Part shown: one piece after another, positions 54,170-64,000 of the stretch
How the letters are laid out: every line of letters begins with the position of its first letter
Position numbering within the stretch: the first letter of the stretch is position 1
Source: Porticoccaceae bacterium
GTDB taxonomy: Bacteria > Pseudomonadota > Gammaproteobacteria > Pseudomonadales > Porticoccaceae
NCBI GenBank assembly: GCA_029248755.1
Contig: JAQWIR010000020.1
Span: 1 to 64,000 of the forward strand
Direction: 5' to 3'
Length of the DNA stretch: 64,000 nucleotides
The notes under the pieces: model-generated
Databases searched by the model: none
Seen by the model: the letters and a program-made list of their open reading frames with translations, nothing else
What the model was told of the DNA's origin: nothing
Position numbers and translations under genes: made by a program

Positions 54170-54471
54170 ATTTCTATCCTTTATAACTAAAATTGTACAA
54201 GCAAAATGGAGGCTCTTGAGCAATAACAGCGCTCAGTTATTACTGGGTGTAATCCAGTACTTTGAGAAAGCGCAAACCTTATCCGTACTCCCACTTTTTT
54301 GCAACCAAAAGACCCTGACATAGACGTAAATTTATAAAATAATATAAAGCAAACTCTTGGTGATGCTTATTGTTCAATTATTAATTTGGTCTATAATCCA
54401 TGTCATTGATAATAGTCGTTAGATAATAAATTTATTAAATATTATCTAAAACATAATTTAATACGCAAAAT

Positions 54472-55533
54472 ATGGAGATTGGTTTGGAATTTTTAGCAGA
54501 ATATGGTTTGTTTCTTGCAAAAGTAGTTACAGGGATTATTGGATTTGGCATTTTAGTGGCCATTATAACCAGTGCCAGTCAAAAAAATGGTCAGGGTCAA
54601 GACAAGGGTGAGTTAGAAATCAACCCACTCAATGACCAATATGATGATGTCAGTGAGACTATGTCTATTGCTTTATTGGATCCTGCTGCACAAAAAGCTG
54701 AGGCGAAGAAACTTCGCAAAGAGCAAAAAAAACGGGCTAAAGCTAAAAATTCTGAACTCGATACTAAAACTCAAAAAAGAGTTTTTGTGGTTAAGTTTAA
54801 TGGCAATGTCAGTGCTTCGGCAGTGACAAACCTGCGTGAAGAAGTAACAGCAATACTCACTCAGGCGAAATCTGATGACGAGGTTGTTGTGAAATTAGAG
54901 AGCTCTGGCGGTATGGTTCACAGCTATGGTCTTGCAAGTAGTCAGCTGGATCGACTTCGCAAGCAGGGTATTCCAATTACAATTTGCGTTGATAAGGTAG
55001 CTGCCAGTGGCGGTTATATGATGGCTTGTGTTGCTGACAAAATTCTGGCGGCACCTTTTGCAATTATTGGTTCAATAGGCGTTGTGGCTCAATTGCCTAA
55101 TTTTCACAGATTGTTAAAAAAACATGATATTGATTTTGAATTGTTAACTGCTGGCGAGCATAAAAGAACCTTAACTGTATTTGGTGAAAATACTGAGCAA
55201 GGGCGAGAGAAGTTTATTGAAGACTTACAGGATACCCATCAATTATTTAAAGCTTATGTTGCTGAACGCCGACCCAAAATTGACATAGATAAGGTTGCTA
55301 CGGGTGATGTTTGGTTTGGCTCACGTGCTTTGGAGCTTTCACTGGTAGACGAGCTGATGACAAGCGATGAGTATCTCTCAAGCCAAGCTAAAGAATCTAA
55401 AGTTTACGAAATTAATTATGTTCAGAAAAAGAAATTACCTCAGCGCCTCGGAATTGCTGCCGAGCATAGTGCCGATAGATTGATCACAAAATGGTGGAAT
55501 CGTTTAACAGATAGCTCAAATATCTATAAGTAA
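54472..55533 (+). CDS. sohB: Inner membrane protease SohB (S49)
   Basis: VFVVKFNGNVSASAVTNLREEV, VDKVAASGGYMMACVADKILAAPFAIIGSIGVV. Confidence 0.95.
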   Translation: MEIGLEFLAEYGLFLAKVVTGIIGFGILVAIITSASQKNGQGQDKGELEINPLNDQYDDVSETMSIALLDPAAQKAEAKKLRKEQKKRAKAKNSELDTKTQKRVFVVKFNGNVSASAVTNLREEVTAILTQAKSDDEVVVKLESSGGMVHSYGLASSQLDRLRKQGIPITICVDKVAASGGYMMACVADKILAAPFAIIGSIGVVAQLPNFHRLLKKHDIDFELLTAGEHKRTLTVFGENTEQGREKFIEDLQDTHQLFKAYVAERRPKIDIDKVATGDVWFGSRALELSLVDELMTSDEYLSSQAKESKVYEINYVQKKKLPQRLGIAAEHSADRLITKWWNRLTDSSNIYK

Positions 55534-55535
55534 GA

Positions 55536-56702
55536 CTAATCCCTTCTTAAACGCTCGCTGACGGCAATAGGATTTGGGAAATTGAATACAACTATATAGC
55601 TCGAAATCAAAAAGGTAATGATTGCGGTTGCTTGAATTAAATGTGACGCATCATTACCAATGAGCTGAGTGCTAAATGCCATGTAGGCAATTAATAGTGA
55701 GAATTCACTGTTTTGCCCAAGCCTAAATCCTATGTCCCAAGATAGGCTATTGTTTTCGCTTTGTGAGCGCAATAAATAACGGTATACAATAGGTTTAAGT
55801 GAAAGCATAACCAGTGCTAAAAGAATCGCAGGTATCGCTATTGATGGCAGTAGTGATAAATCGAAGCCACCCCCTAATGAAAAGAAAAATAATATCAAAA
55901 AGAAATCTCTTAAAGGTTTTAAGTTCAAGGCTATATATTGTGCAATAGGGCTGGTAGCTAATGAAATTCCGGCAATAAAGGCACCTATTTCTTTTGATAG
56001 CCCAATCACCTCAGCCAGCTCGGCAATACCGAGACACCAGCCAATAGTTAATAGAAAAATATATTCTCCAATACGATCAAAGCGAGTAAATAATGGCTGG
56101 AGTAGATAGCGCACTAAGAGCATAGAAAAGGCGATAAGTGCTGGTAGGGCAACAATGCTGATCGCTAAACTAGAGATACCATTTTCGCTAGAACTTGCGG
56201 ACAACAACACAAGCAATACGGCAATCGCTAGAAAGTCTTGCATTAACAACATGCCAACCATTAACTCCCCGGAGTGTTTATGGTGAAGCGCAGTTGTGGG
56301 TAAAAGTTTAATACCAATAATAGTGCTTGAGAACATCATAGCGGCACCAATAATGGCACATTCTATAAATGTAAATTTAAAGCCATAAGCAATGCCGAAA
56401 CCAATAAGCCCAAACAGCAGTGAGCTTATCAGGGTAATATGTGCTACTTGTTTGAGAACCTTAAAGAGTGATTGTGGTTGCATATCCAAGCCGAGCAAAA
56501 AAAGCAGAAACACAATCCCTATAGAGGATATTTGAGCGATAAGCTCTAGATCAGATACCCAGCCTAGTCCAAACGGTCCCAAAAGGGCGCCTAAGGCAAT
56601 ATAGGCTACCAGCAGGGGCTGACGCCCAAATAGGGCAAGAGACGCTAAAAGAGCGCCACCTGTGAAGATAAGAAAAAAGATAAAAACAACGTGCTGATCC
56701 AT
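55536..56702 (-). CDS. CPA2-family monovalent cation:proton antiporter (KefB-like membrane domain)
   Basis: Na_H_Exchanger profile; LGPFGLGWVSD, EIGAFIAGISLA; no TrkA-N domain. Confidence 0.85.
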   Translation of the reverse strand: MDQHVVFIFFLIFTGGALLASLALFGRQPLLVAYIALGALLGPFGLGWVSDLELIAQISSIGIVFLLFLLGLDMQPQSLFKVLKQVAHITLISSLLFGLIGFGIAYGFKFTFIECAIIGAAMMFSSTIIGIKLLPTTALHHKHSGELMVGMLLMQDFLAIAVLLVLLSASSSENGISSLAISIVALPALIAFSMLLVRYLLQPLFTRFDRIGEYIFLLTIGWCLGIAELAEVIGLSKEIGAFIAGISLATSPIAQYIALNLKPLRDFFLILFFFSLGGGFDLSLLPSIAIPAILLALVMLSLKPIVYRYLLRSQSENNSLSWDIGFRLGQNSEFSLLIAYMAFSTQLIGNDASHLIQATAIITFLISSYIVVFNFPNPIAVSERLRRD

Positions 56703-56739
56703 TGGTTAAACCTGTTTATTGATAAACTTAAAAGTTTAA

Positions 56740-57225
56740 TTAGCGCCTTCTAAAGAGAGGATTTTTTTGCTCTACACTCACTTGGTAGTTTTCAGAAAAG
56801 TCCTGCAGTGATTTGGCAGACTCAGATAAATCAGTATCATCGGCAAATTTAAAGGCGTTAAATCCACAGCGACTCATTAAATATAGCTGGTCGCGAATAA
56901 AACCACCAACGGCACGTATTTCACCATTATAGTTATAGCGTTCGCGGAGAAGTCTCGCGGTTGAAAAGCCACGACCATCTGCAAATTTAGGAAAATTAAT
57001 CGCTATCAGAGGAAGGTTAAGTAGGGATTCTATAATCTCTTCAATCTCAGCATTACCGTCAATTATAACGCCTACACCGCCATCATGGCGGGTTAGTTGC
57101 TCTGAAAAACCTTGCCATTGATCATAGGTCAGAAGTACATCACCCGAAGGAAGCGTTTCTGAAGACTCTTCTAATGTAATCCAGTCATCATTTTCAACAC
57201 AGTTATCCTTAAGTACTTGGGGCAT
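56740..57225 (-). CDS. DUF934 domain protein (sulfite reductase-associated)
   Basis: INFPKFADGRGFSTARLLRERY, RAVGGFIRDQLYLMSRCGFNAF; adjacent to cysI; start refined to MPQVLKDN. Confidence 0.88.
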   Translation of the reverse strand: MPQVLKDNCVENDDWITLEESSETLPSGDVLLTYDQWQGFSEQLTRHDGGVGVIIDGNAEIEEIIESLLNLPLIAINFPKFADGRGFSTARLLRERYNYNGEIRAVGGFIRDQLYLMSRCGFNAFKFADDTDLSESAKSLQDFSENYQVSVEQKNPLFRRR

Positions 57226-58873
57226 AAACTCTTTCCTTAAATTTTTCAATCCCTATACGCTGATAGGTGCTCAAAAAACTTTCATCTGCGATACGATTTT
57301 CTACATAGACATCTAATAGCTTTTCAATGCCATCAGTAATTTGATCACGTGACAATGAGGGTCCTAGCACCTTGGCAAGTGAGGCATTTCTACTGGCACT
57401 GCCTCCCAATTGAATTTGATACCACTCCTTACCCTTTTTATCCACGCCAAGAATACCAATATGGCCAACATGGTGGTGGCCACAGGCGTTCATACAACCT
57501 GAAATATTTAATTCAAGATCACCCAAATCATACACATAATCTAGGTCAGAAAATTTGCGTTGTATAGCTTCTGCTACAGGGATAGATTTGGCGTTAGCAA
57601 GGGAACAGTAATCACCACCTGGGCAGCAAATCATATCGTTAATAGTTCCAATGGTTGGCGTTGCCAAAGCTGACTCTTTAGCCTGTTGCCAAAGTTCCAT
57701 AAGGTCTGATTCTATAACATCTGTAAGCACTATATTTTGATTGTGAGTAGCTCTTAATTCACCGAACGAAAAACGATCAGCCAAGTCAGCAATAGTTTCA
57801 AGTTGTTTGTCTGTAACATCCCCAGGAGCAACACCTGCAGGCTTTAAAGATAGTGTTACTGACCTATAGCCCGCTTGTTTTTGTGGCTGTGTATTTCTAT
57901 CTAACCAGCGTTTAAATGCAACATTATTGATGGCAGTTTCAGCTAATTTATCGGCTGATTCAGACCCATCGACTTCTGTGTAATCAGGCGAAGGAAAAAA
58001 GCTTTTAACTCTAGAAAACTCACTATCTGTTAGGGTAGAAGGTCCATCCTTTAAATGCTCCCATTCAGCTTCAACTCGTTGAGCGAAAACTGCTGGCGTC
58101 CAAGCTTTAACTAGTATTTTGATGCGCGCTTTATATTTGTTGTCACGATTACCATAGCGATTGTAAACGCGAACGATTGCATCTAAATAAGATAAAAGGT
58201 GTTGTTTAGGTAAAAATTTCCGGATGGATGAGCCGATAATTGGGGTTCGTCCTAAGCCACCACCAACGAACACTTCAAAGCCGAGTTCTCCGCTATCATT
58301 TTTAACTAATTGTAAGCCAATATCATGGAGTAAGAAGGCCGCACGATCTTCAGTTGAACCGCATACAGCAATTTTAAATTTACGCGGTAGAAAAGCGAAC
58401 TCGGGATGAAGTGTTGACCATTGTCGTATAAGTTCACACCACGGGCGAGGATCTTCAATTTCATCTTCAGCAACGCCAGCAAATTGATCAGTGGTTGTGT
58501 TACGAATACAGTTACCACTGGTTTGAATGGCGTGCATCTCAACATCAGCCAGTTCTGCCAAAATATCCGGGACTTCTTCAAGGGCGGGCCAATTGAGCTG
58601 AACATTTTGTCGCGTCGTAATATGGACGTAACCTTTGTCAAAGACACGTGATATATGTGCTAGCCTTCTTACTTGACGACTGGAAAGCATCCCGTAGGGA
58701 ACAGCGATTCTGAGCATAGGAGCTAAACGTTGAACATACAGCCCATTTTGTAGTCGCAAAGGAAGGAACTCTTCGTCGGCAATTTCTCCGGCAAGATAGC
58801 GCTGAGTTTGATCTCTAAATTGCTCAACTCGCTCGTTTACAATTTTATGATCATAATTATCGTATTTATACAT
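57209..58873 (-). CDS. cysI: Nitrite/sulfite reductase (hemoprotein)
   Basis: Siroheme/4Fe-4S Cys motifs CCPGGDYCSLANAKS and NISGCMNACGHHHVGHIG. Confidence 0.93.
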   Translation of the reverse strand: MYKYDNYDHKIVNERVEQFRDQTQRYLAGEIADEEFLPLRLQNGLYVQRLAPMLRIAVPYGMLSSRQVRRLAHISRVFDKGYVHITTRQNVQLNWPALEEVPDILAELADVEMHAIQTSGNCIRNTTTDQFAGVAEDEIEDPRPWCELIRQWSTLHPEFAFLPRKFKIAVCGSTEDRAAFLLHDIGLQLVKNDSGELGFEVFVGGGLGRTPIIGSSIRKFLPKQHLLSYLDAIVRVYNRYGNRDNKYKARIKILVKAWTPAVFAQRVEAEWEHLKDGPSTLTDSEFSRVKSFFPSPDYTEVDGSESADKLAETAINNVAFKRWLDRNTQPQKQAGYRSVTLSLKPAGVAPGDVTDKQLETIADLADRFSFGELRATHNQNIVLTDVIESDLMELWQQAKESALATPTIGTINDMICCPGGDYCSLANAKSIPVAEAIQRKFSDLDYVYDLGDLELNISGCMNACGHHHVGHIGILGVDKKGKEWYQIQLGGSASRNASLAKVLGPSLSRDQITDGIEKLLDVYVENRIADESFLSTYQRIGIEKFKERVYAPST

Positions 58874-59100
58874 CTATTGGCTACGGTGACGTCTTTTATT
58901 ATTGAAAGGTCTAATGATACAGATTGAGAGACTGCTTTTATATTACTATTTCCCTATAAGGGCCAAATTAAAAGGAATAAAGTTAAATTATTAATTAGTA
59001 TTATGTTTTGGCAAGACAGTTTGTAAAATGATTGTTAGAATGCCGCAAATTAAGCTGGAACCTATATAATCTAGGTAAATAACCTTACAGGATAATTTAA

Positions 59101-59214
59101 ATGAGTAGCTCAAATAATCAAGACGATGGCGATGGAATGGCTGATGCATTAGCAGCTGTTGCCGTAGTATTAATCTTAGTAGCTGGCGTTATTTACTGGT
59201 TAACAACCGTATAA
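59101..59214 (+). CDS. 37-aa single-TM small protein
   Basis: MSSSNNQDDGDGMADALAAVAVVLILVAGVIYWLTTV; complete ORF directly upstream of nadA, missing from the ORF track. Confidence 0.6.
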   Translation: MSSSNNQDDGDGMADALAAVAVVLILVAGVIYWLTTV

Positions 59215-59226
59215 GACTCGATTGTT

Positions 59227-60285
59227 ATGCGCCAAAACCAAAATTCAGTCAAAAGCGACGACCTTAGCAGTGTTGTTCAGGAATATCTGAACAGGGTATC
59301 AATTGATGAACCATTACCTGCTGACGAATTAGATATAGTCCGTCATCATATAAAGCAGCTACTCATCGAAAAAAATGCTGTTATCGTCGCTCATTATTAT
59401 ACAGATCCTCTTATTCAGGCATTAGCTGAAGAAACCGGCGGTGTCGTTGCGGATTCATTGGAAATGGCACGTTTTGGTAGCAAGCATAGCGCAGATACGC
59501 TTATTGTCGCGGGCGTTAAATTTATGGGTGAGACGGCAAAAATTCTCACGCCAGACAAAACTGTATTAATGCCAACTTTAGAAGCAACCTGTTCCTTAGA
59601 TGTCGGTTGTCCAGCCGATGAATTTACTACGTTTTGCGATAAGCACCCAGACCGTACGGTGGTGGTCTATGCCAATACCTCGGCCCAAGTGAAAGCGCGT
59701 GCTGACTGGGTTGTTACCTCGAGTATAGCGGTTGATGTTGTTGACCATTTGGATTCTCTTGGAGAAAAAATTATCTGGGCACCAGATAAGTATCTTGGCG
59801 CCTATGTAGAGCAGAAAACCGGTGCAGATATGATAATGTGGAACGGAAGCTGTATTGTTCATGAAGAATTCAAAGCCAAGGGTATCATTGATCTAAAACA
59901 GGTTTATGAAGATTGCGCCGTTTTAGTTCATCCTGAGTCACCCCAGTCTGTTGTCGAAATAGCGGATGTGGTTGGCTCAACATCACAGTTGATATCTGCC
60001 GCTAAAAATTTACCGCATCAGCGTTTAATCGTTGCTACCGATCAAGGCATTTTTTATAAGATGCAGCAGGCAGTCCCAGAAAAAGAATTAATAATAGCCC
60101 CCACAGGAGGAAGTGGTGCTACCTGCAGAAGCTGTGCTAACTGTCCGTGGATGGGAATGAACAGTTTACAAAACCTTTTACAGTGTTTAGAGCAGGGTAG
60201 TGGTGAGGTCATTGTTGATAGTGGCGTGGCTAAACTTGCCACTACTGCGCTTGATCGAATGATGAGATTTACACTTAGCCGCTAG
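59227..60285 (+). CDS. nadA: Quinolinate synthase A
   Basis: [41 protein letters not shown]. Confidence 0.97.
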   Translation: MRQNQNSVKSDDLSSVVQEYLNRVSIDEPLPADELDIVRHHIKQLLIEKNAVIVAHYYTDPLIQALAEETGGVVADSLEMARFGSKHSADTLIVAGVKFMGETAKILTPDKTVLMPTLEATCSLDVGCPADEFTTFCDKHPDRTVVVYANTSAQVKARADWVVTSSIAVDVVDHLDSLGEKIIWAPDKYLGAYVEQKTGADMIMWNGSCIVHEEFKAKGIIDLKQVYEDCAVLVHPESPQSVVEIADVVGSTSQLISAAKNLPHQRLIVATDQGIFYKMQQAVPEKELIIAPTGGSGATCRSCANCPWMGMNSLQNLLQCLEQGSGEVIVDSGVAKLATTALDRMMRFTLSR

Positions 60286-61754
60286 AGTTTTTTAAGATTT
60301 TTTTCCATAGCTACAATGTCAACCATACGCTGCTCCACTATAGCCAATCCTTTAACATCCTTTTGTAGTAGTTTTTTGGCAAAATTCAATTGTCTCTTTG
60401 CATTTTCTAATGCGCCAATCAAAATAAAATATTCTGCTCTAGCTTTGTGAACGCCAGAAATATCGCCAGCAAGACCCCTTACTTCGGCCAGCTGATACCA
60501 AATACTCGGATCTTCAGGGCGCTTTCTGCTCAGTTGAGTTAATACGCTAGCGGAGGCCTGATATTGATGTGATTTCCATAATACATCTGCTTGAAGTACT
60601 TGCAGTGGGTAATTGGTTTCATTAAACGTTAGTTGTAATTTAAGTTTTTTTAATGCGCTCTTATAGTTTCCAGCAGCAATATCTATTTCGATATCAGTGT
60701 ATATATAGGGAGCATAAATAGGCTTTTTCCTTAAAAGTTCAGCTAAGTATTGTGACGCTGCATCATGATTCCCAGCCTTTGAATTAGCGATAGCAAGCCC
60801 ATAGTGGTATGCATCATTATTAAGACTATTTTCTTTTAATTTTTGACCAAAGAATTTTACAGAATAAGTCGCGTTATTTTGATGCAAAACTTGAGTTCTT
60901 GCCCGCATAATATAGAAATCATAATTATCTGGATAATGGCGATTTTGATATTTTAATGTTCTTGATCGGGTGTCAGATACACGTTTCTGGGTAATCGGGT
61001 GCGTGAGTAAAAACTCGGGTAACCGACTGCCGCTATATCTTGTTAAAGCCATCATTTTTTCTAACATATCCGAAGCTGCGCGGGGGTCGCGACCTGCGTT
61101 TCGCATAATCTTTAAACCTTGACGATCTGCCTCTTTTTCATTATTTCTACTATAGCGTAGTTGTTGATCTGCGCTGAGGGCTTGGCTTGCTGTAAGGGCG
61201 GCTATGCCTGCATCACTGCCTGCTTTTGAGCTGAGAATGATTGTCGCTAACAGGCCTGCTAAGTTTATGCTCATCGAACTACGTTGAGCTTCTAACCCAC
61301 GGGCGAAATGTCGTTGGCTTAAATGGGCGAGTTCATGGCTAATAATCGACGCCAGTTGATCCTCATTACCAGCGTGGGTAAAGATACCAGTATGGATGCC
61401 TATTATTCCTCCTGGTACTGCGAAGGCATTAATGGTTGGGTTATTCACTAAAACCAAGGTAAGTCGTGTGTCGTCAAGATCACTATGGGTTACTAGGTCG
61501 AAGGTTAATTGTTCTAAATATGCCTGAATAAGTGGGTCATCATGTTGTTCGACATGCCTTCTAAATGCTTGTAGCCATGCTTTTCCAAGCTTGTATTCTT
61601 GGTTTTTTGATACAATTCCAGAGCTACTATCCCCAAGCATTGGGAGATTGATATCGGCAGCGACACAATTAAAGCTAGCAATCCAAAGCATTATTATAAG
61701 ATGAGCCTTTGCTAACAATAATTGGTTTTGACACTGTGATAATTGCTTTAACAT
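60282..61754 (-). CDS. bepA: M48 metalloprotease with TPR region (BepA/YfgC-like)
   Basis: [26 protein letters not shown]; signal peptide. Confidence 0.9.
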   Translation of the reverse strand: MLKQLSQCQNQLLLAKAHLIIMLWIASFNCVAADINLPMLGDSSSGIVSKNQEYKLGKAWLQAFRRHVEQHDDPLIQAYLEQLTFDLVTHSDLDDTRLTLVLVNNPTINAFAVPGGIIGIHTGIFTHAGNEDQLASIISHELAHLSQRHFARGLEAQRSSMSINLAGLLATIILSSKAGSDAGIAALTASQALSADQQLRYSRNNEKEADRQGLKIMRNAGRDPRAASDMLEKMMALTRYSGSRLPEFLLTHPITQKRVSDTRSRTLKYQNRHYPDNYDFYIMRARTQVLHQNNATYSVKFFGQKLKENSLNNDAYHYGLAIANSKAGNHDAASQYLAELLRKKPIYAPYIYTDIEIDIAAGNYKSALKKLKLQLTFNETNYPLQVLQADVLWKSHQYQASASVLTQLSRKRPEDPSIWYQLAEVRGLAGDISGVHKARAEYFILIGALENAKRQLNFAKKLLQKDVKGLAIVEQRMVDIVAMEKNLKKL

Positions 61755-61913
61755 AGACTATCTTTTTAAATGCCTCTTTGTTGGTTTAAACGCTTGCTAC
61801 AGACTAAGTTTGACAGAAAAAAAACAGATTGGTTTCATTAGGGATATCTGTATGATCTGCTTATAATATGACATTTTGGCAATATAAACTTCTAATTTAA
61901 TTATGGGGCAGTT

Positions 61914-62975
61914 ATGAAGAAGGTATTACAAAGATGGATGGCGCAATATTTTGGCACTGAAGAGGCTGTTTTATTAAGTATTTTTCTAGTGGCCTCCATT
62001 ATTATTGTTGCTACACTTGGTAATGTTTTAGGCCCAGTCATTGCTGCGTTAATCTTTGCATTTTTATTGCAAGGTGTGGTGAATGCCTTACAAAACTATG
62101 GTCTGTCAAAAATAGTCGCGGTACTTTCAACCTACATACTTTTTTTGGTGACTTTTATCACTGTGTTAGTGGTTTTAATTCCTATAGTGGGAAGGCAAAC
62201 TTCACTGCTTTTAAAAGAATTACCCAATATGGTTGGCCAATTAAAACAATTGTTGAGCTCATTGCCTGAAAGAGCATCAGAGTATATTGGTCCAGAGCAA
62301 ATACAACTTGTTGTAACTCGCGTTTCACAAGAGATAGCAAATCTTGCCGAGCAACTATTAAGCCTTTCAATAAGTAGCTTTCCCAGTTTACTGGCTATTA
62401 TGATTTATCTCTTTCTAGTGCCGCTGCTGGTTTTCTTCATGCTGAAAGATAAAGAAATACTGTTAAATTTTATCTCTAATATGCTTCCAAAAGAGCGTCG
62501 TGTAATGACAGTTATTTGGGATGAGATGGATATTCAATTTGCCAACTATATTCGCGGTAAAGCTATAGAGATCTTAATTGTCGGGTTAGTTTCTTTTATC
62601 ACATTTGTATTTCTAGACCTAAAATATGCCGCACTTCTGGCATCCCTCGTGGGGCTATCTGTACTCATTCCTTATATAGGCGCCACGTTGGTAACTATCC
62701 CAGTGCTGTTGGTAGGGTACCTTCAGTGGGGAGTAACAAATGATTTTTTCTGGCTACTAGGGCTTTATACCATTATTCAAATTATTGACGGTAATGTATT
62801 GGTACCGCTGTTGTTTTCTGAAGTGGTTAATCTTCACCCAGTAGCTATAGTTGTTGCGGTACTTATATTTGGTGGAATATGGGGATTTTGGGGGCTGTTC
62901 TTTGCTATTCCTCTGGCTACCCTGGTCAAGGCCATTTACAACGCTTGGCCAAGAACAATATTAGAGCCAGACTAA
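61914..62975 (+). CDS. AI-2E/PerM family transporter
   Basis: Polytopic; LIPYIGATLVTIPVLLVGYLQWG, QIIDGNVLVPLLFSEVVNLHPVAIVVAVLIFGGIWGFWG. Confidence 0.92.
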   Translation: MKKVLQRWMAQYFGTEEAVLLSIFLVASIIIVATLGNVLGPVIAALIFAFLLQGVVNALQNYGLSKIVAVLSTYILFLVTFITVLVVLIPIVGRQTSLLLKELPNMVGQLKQLLSSLPERASEYIGPEQIQLVVTRVSQEIANLAEQLLSLSISSFPSLLAIMIYLFLVPLLVFFMLKDKEILLNFISNMLPKERRVMTVIWDEMDIQFANYIRGKAIEILIVGLVSFITFVFLDLKYAALLASLVGLSVLIPYIGATLVTIPVLLVGYLQWGVTNDFFWLLGLYTIIQIIDGNVLVPLLFSEVVNLHPVAIVVAVLIFGGIWGFWGLFFAIPLATLVKAIYNAWPRTILEPD

Positions 62976-63007
62976 GATTCAATCACAAACGCCAGTTTAG
63001 GATAGTT

Positions 63008-64000
63008 ATGAATAATAAGGCATTGCGCATATTTTCTTGCCCTAATATATCTGGTGCTTTGGCTTTAATTATAAGTCTAATAGTCTGCGTTTCTTGCACT
63101 CCCAAAGCAGTGATATCCGATCTTGGAATTCAGTCTGATTCAATTGTTAAAAGCGCCAATGATAAACGTCAATATCAGCGTATAAAGCTGCCTAATAATT
63201 TAGATGTATTACTGATCTCTGATCCTGAAACTGAAAAGGCAGCAGCGGCATTAGATCTGTTTGTGGGAAGCTACCAAAATCCTAAAAGGCGACAAGGTTT
63301 GGCGCATTTTTTGGAGCATATGTTATTTCTTGGGACAAAGCAGTTTCCAAAGGCAGATGCCTATCAAACTTTTATCAGTGAGCATGGTGGAAGGCACAAT
63401 GCCAGCACTGGCCTTGAGCATACTAATTACTTTTTTGATGTAAATGCTGAGTACTTGGCAGATGCCTTGGATAGGTTCGCACCATTTTTTACAGACCCAC
63501 TTTTTGATGCCAATTACGTCGAAAGAGAGCGCAATGCCGTTCAATCTGAGTACCAATTAAAATATAAAAATGATGGCAGAAGGCAGTGGGATGTTTTAAG
63601 AGAGATAGCGAACCCCAACCATCCTCTATCAAAATTTAATGTCGGAAGTTTAGAGACATTAAGTGACAATGATCAGTCTAATATTCGCGCTGAATTAATA
63701 GATTTTTACAATAAATACTATTCAGCAAATCTAATGACATTGGCTGTGTTAGGTAAAGAGCCTCTTGACCAATTAGAAAAAATTGTTCGACAAAGATTTT
63801 CATCGATCAAAGATAAGAAAGTGTCTATACAGCCCTATAAGGCCAGTTATGTTGAGCTTTCAGCCCTCCCTATGCAGGTTAATATACAACCTTTAAAAGA
63901 TACTAGAGAGCTTGGATTGTTATTTGAAATCCCTAAGTTAAGTAATTATTGGGAATCAAAACCTGCTCAGTACTTAGCATCAATGATTGGCTATGAGGGC
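63008..64000 (+). CDS. M16 (insulinase/pitrilysin-like) metalloprotease, truncated by window end
   Basis: Translated from ATG 63008: MNNKALRIFSCPNISGALALIISLIVCVSCTPKAVI... with HFLEHMLFLG (HxxEH) and lipoprotein-like signal; open to the window edge. Confidence 0.9.
   Translation, partial: MNNKALRIFSCPNISGALALIISLIVCVSCTPKAVISDLGIQSDSIVKSANDKRQYQRIKLPNNLDVLLISDPETEKAAAALDLFVGSYQNPKRRQGLAHFLEHMLFLGTKQFPKADAYQTFISEHGGRHNASTGLEHTNYFFDVNAEYLADALDRFAPFFTDPLFDANYVERERNAVQSEYQLKYKNDGRRQWDVLREIANPNHPLSKFNVGSLETLSDNDQSNIRAELIDFYNKYYSANLMTLAVLGKEPLDQLEKIVRQRFSSIKDKKVSIQPYKASYVELSALPMQVNIQPLKDTRELGLLFEIPKLSNYWESKPAQYLASMIGYEG

Noticed and set aside
58306-58651. ORFs overlapping cysI (113 aa minus, 76 aa plus)
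   Set aside because: Alternative frames of a strongly supported sulfite reductase gene.
63261-63556. ORFs 63261..63443 (+) and 63323..63556 (-)
   Set aside because: Overlap the M16 protease reading frame starting at 63008, which has the HxxEH active site.
1-64000. CRISPR array, prophage, transposase or rRNA genes
   Set aside because: No regularly spaced direct repeats, phage/transposase proteins or rRNA signatures seen on reading the window.

Overview
64 kb of a gammaproteobacterial chromosome, inferred to be marine (SAR92/Porticoccaceae-like) from gene order and protein families. Most of it is conserved housekeeping DNA. Positions 4.3-29.9 kb follow, from memory, the Pseudomonas topA...lexA-nagZ...mfd-gap-nqrABCDEF-apbE-nqrM-lolCDE-DUF2062 order. 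After that come an ABC exporter, queF, a LysR/gcvT divergon, gcvP, a class III cyclase and a tRNA-Ser(GGA). Positions about 39.0-47.3 kb, directly downstream of the tRNA-Ser, look accessory: three genes share a two-copy dockerin-like (EF-hand-like) module of about 55 aa per copy, DxDxxGxxDALTDGLLxLRYxFGxxGxxLxxGA. The module is joined to (a) an N-terminal leader in a small gene interrupted by an in-frame TGA, (b) a lipoprotein with lamin-tail, chitobiase-like, CotH-kinase and InlB-like domains, and (c) an amicyanin-like cupredoxin plus a beta-propeller. A Moco cluster (moaC-D-E-moeB-moaB-moeA-moaA) follows, then nhaB, sohB, a CPA2 antiporter, a sulfite reductase with DUF934, nadA, a BepA-like protease, an AI-2E transporter and a truncated M16 protease at the window edge. 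Features absent from the ORF track include two small ORFs (59101..59214 and 47411..47554), the M16 gene start, the upstream half of the TGA-interrupted gene, a LexA box, and a perfect 12-bp hairpin at the nqrF/apbE boundary. No CRISPR array, rRNA or intact mobile element was found.
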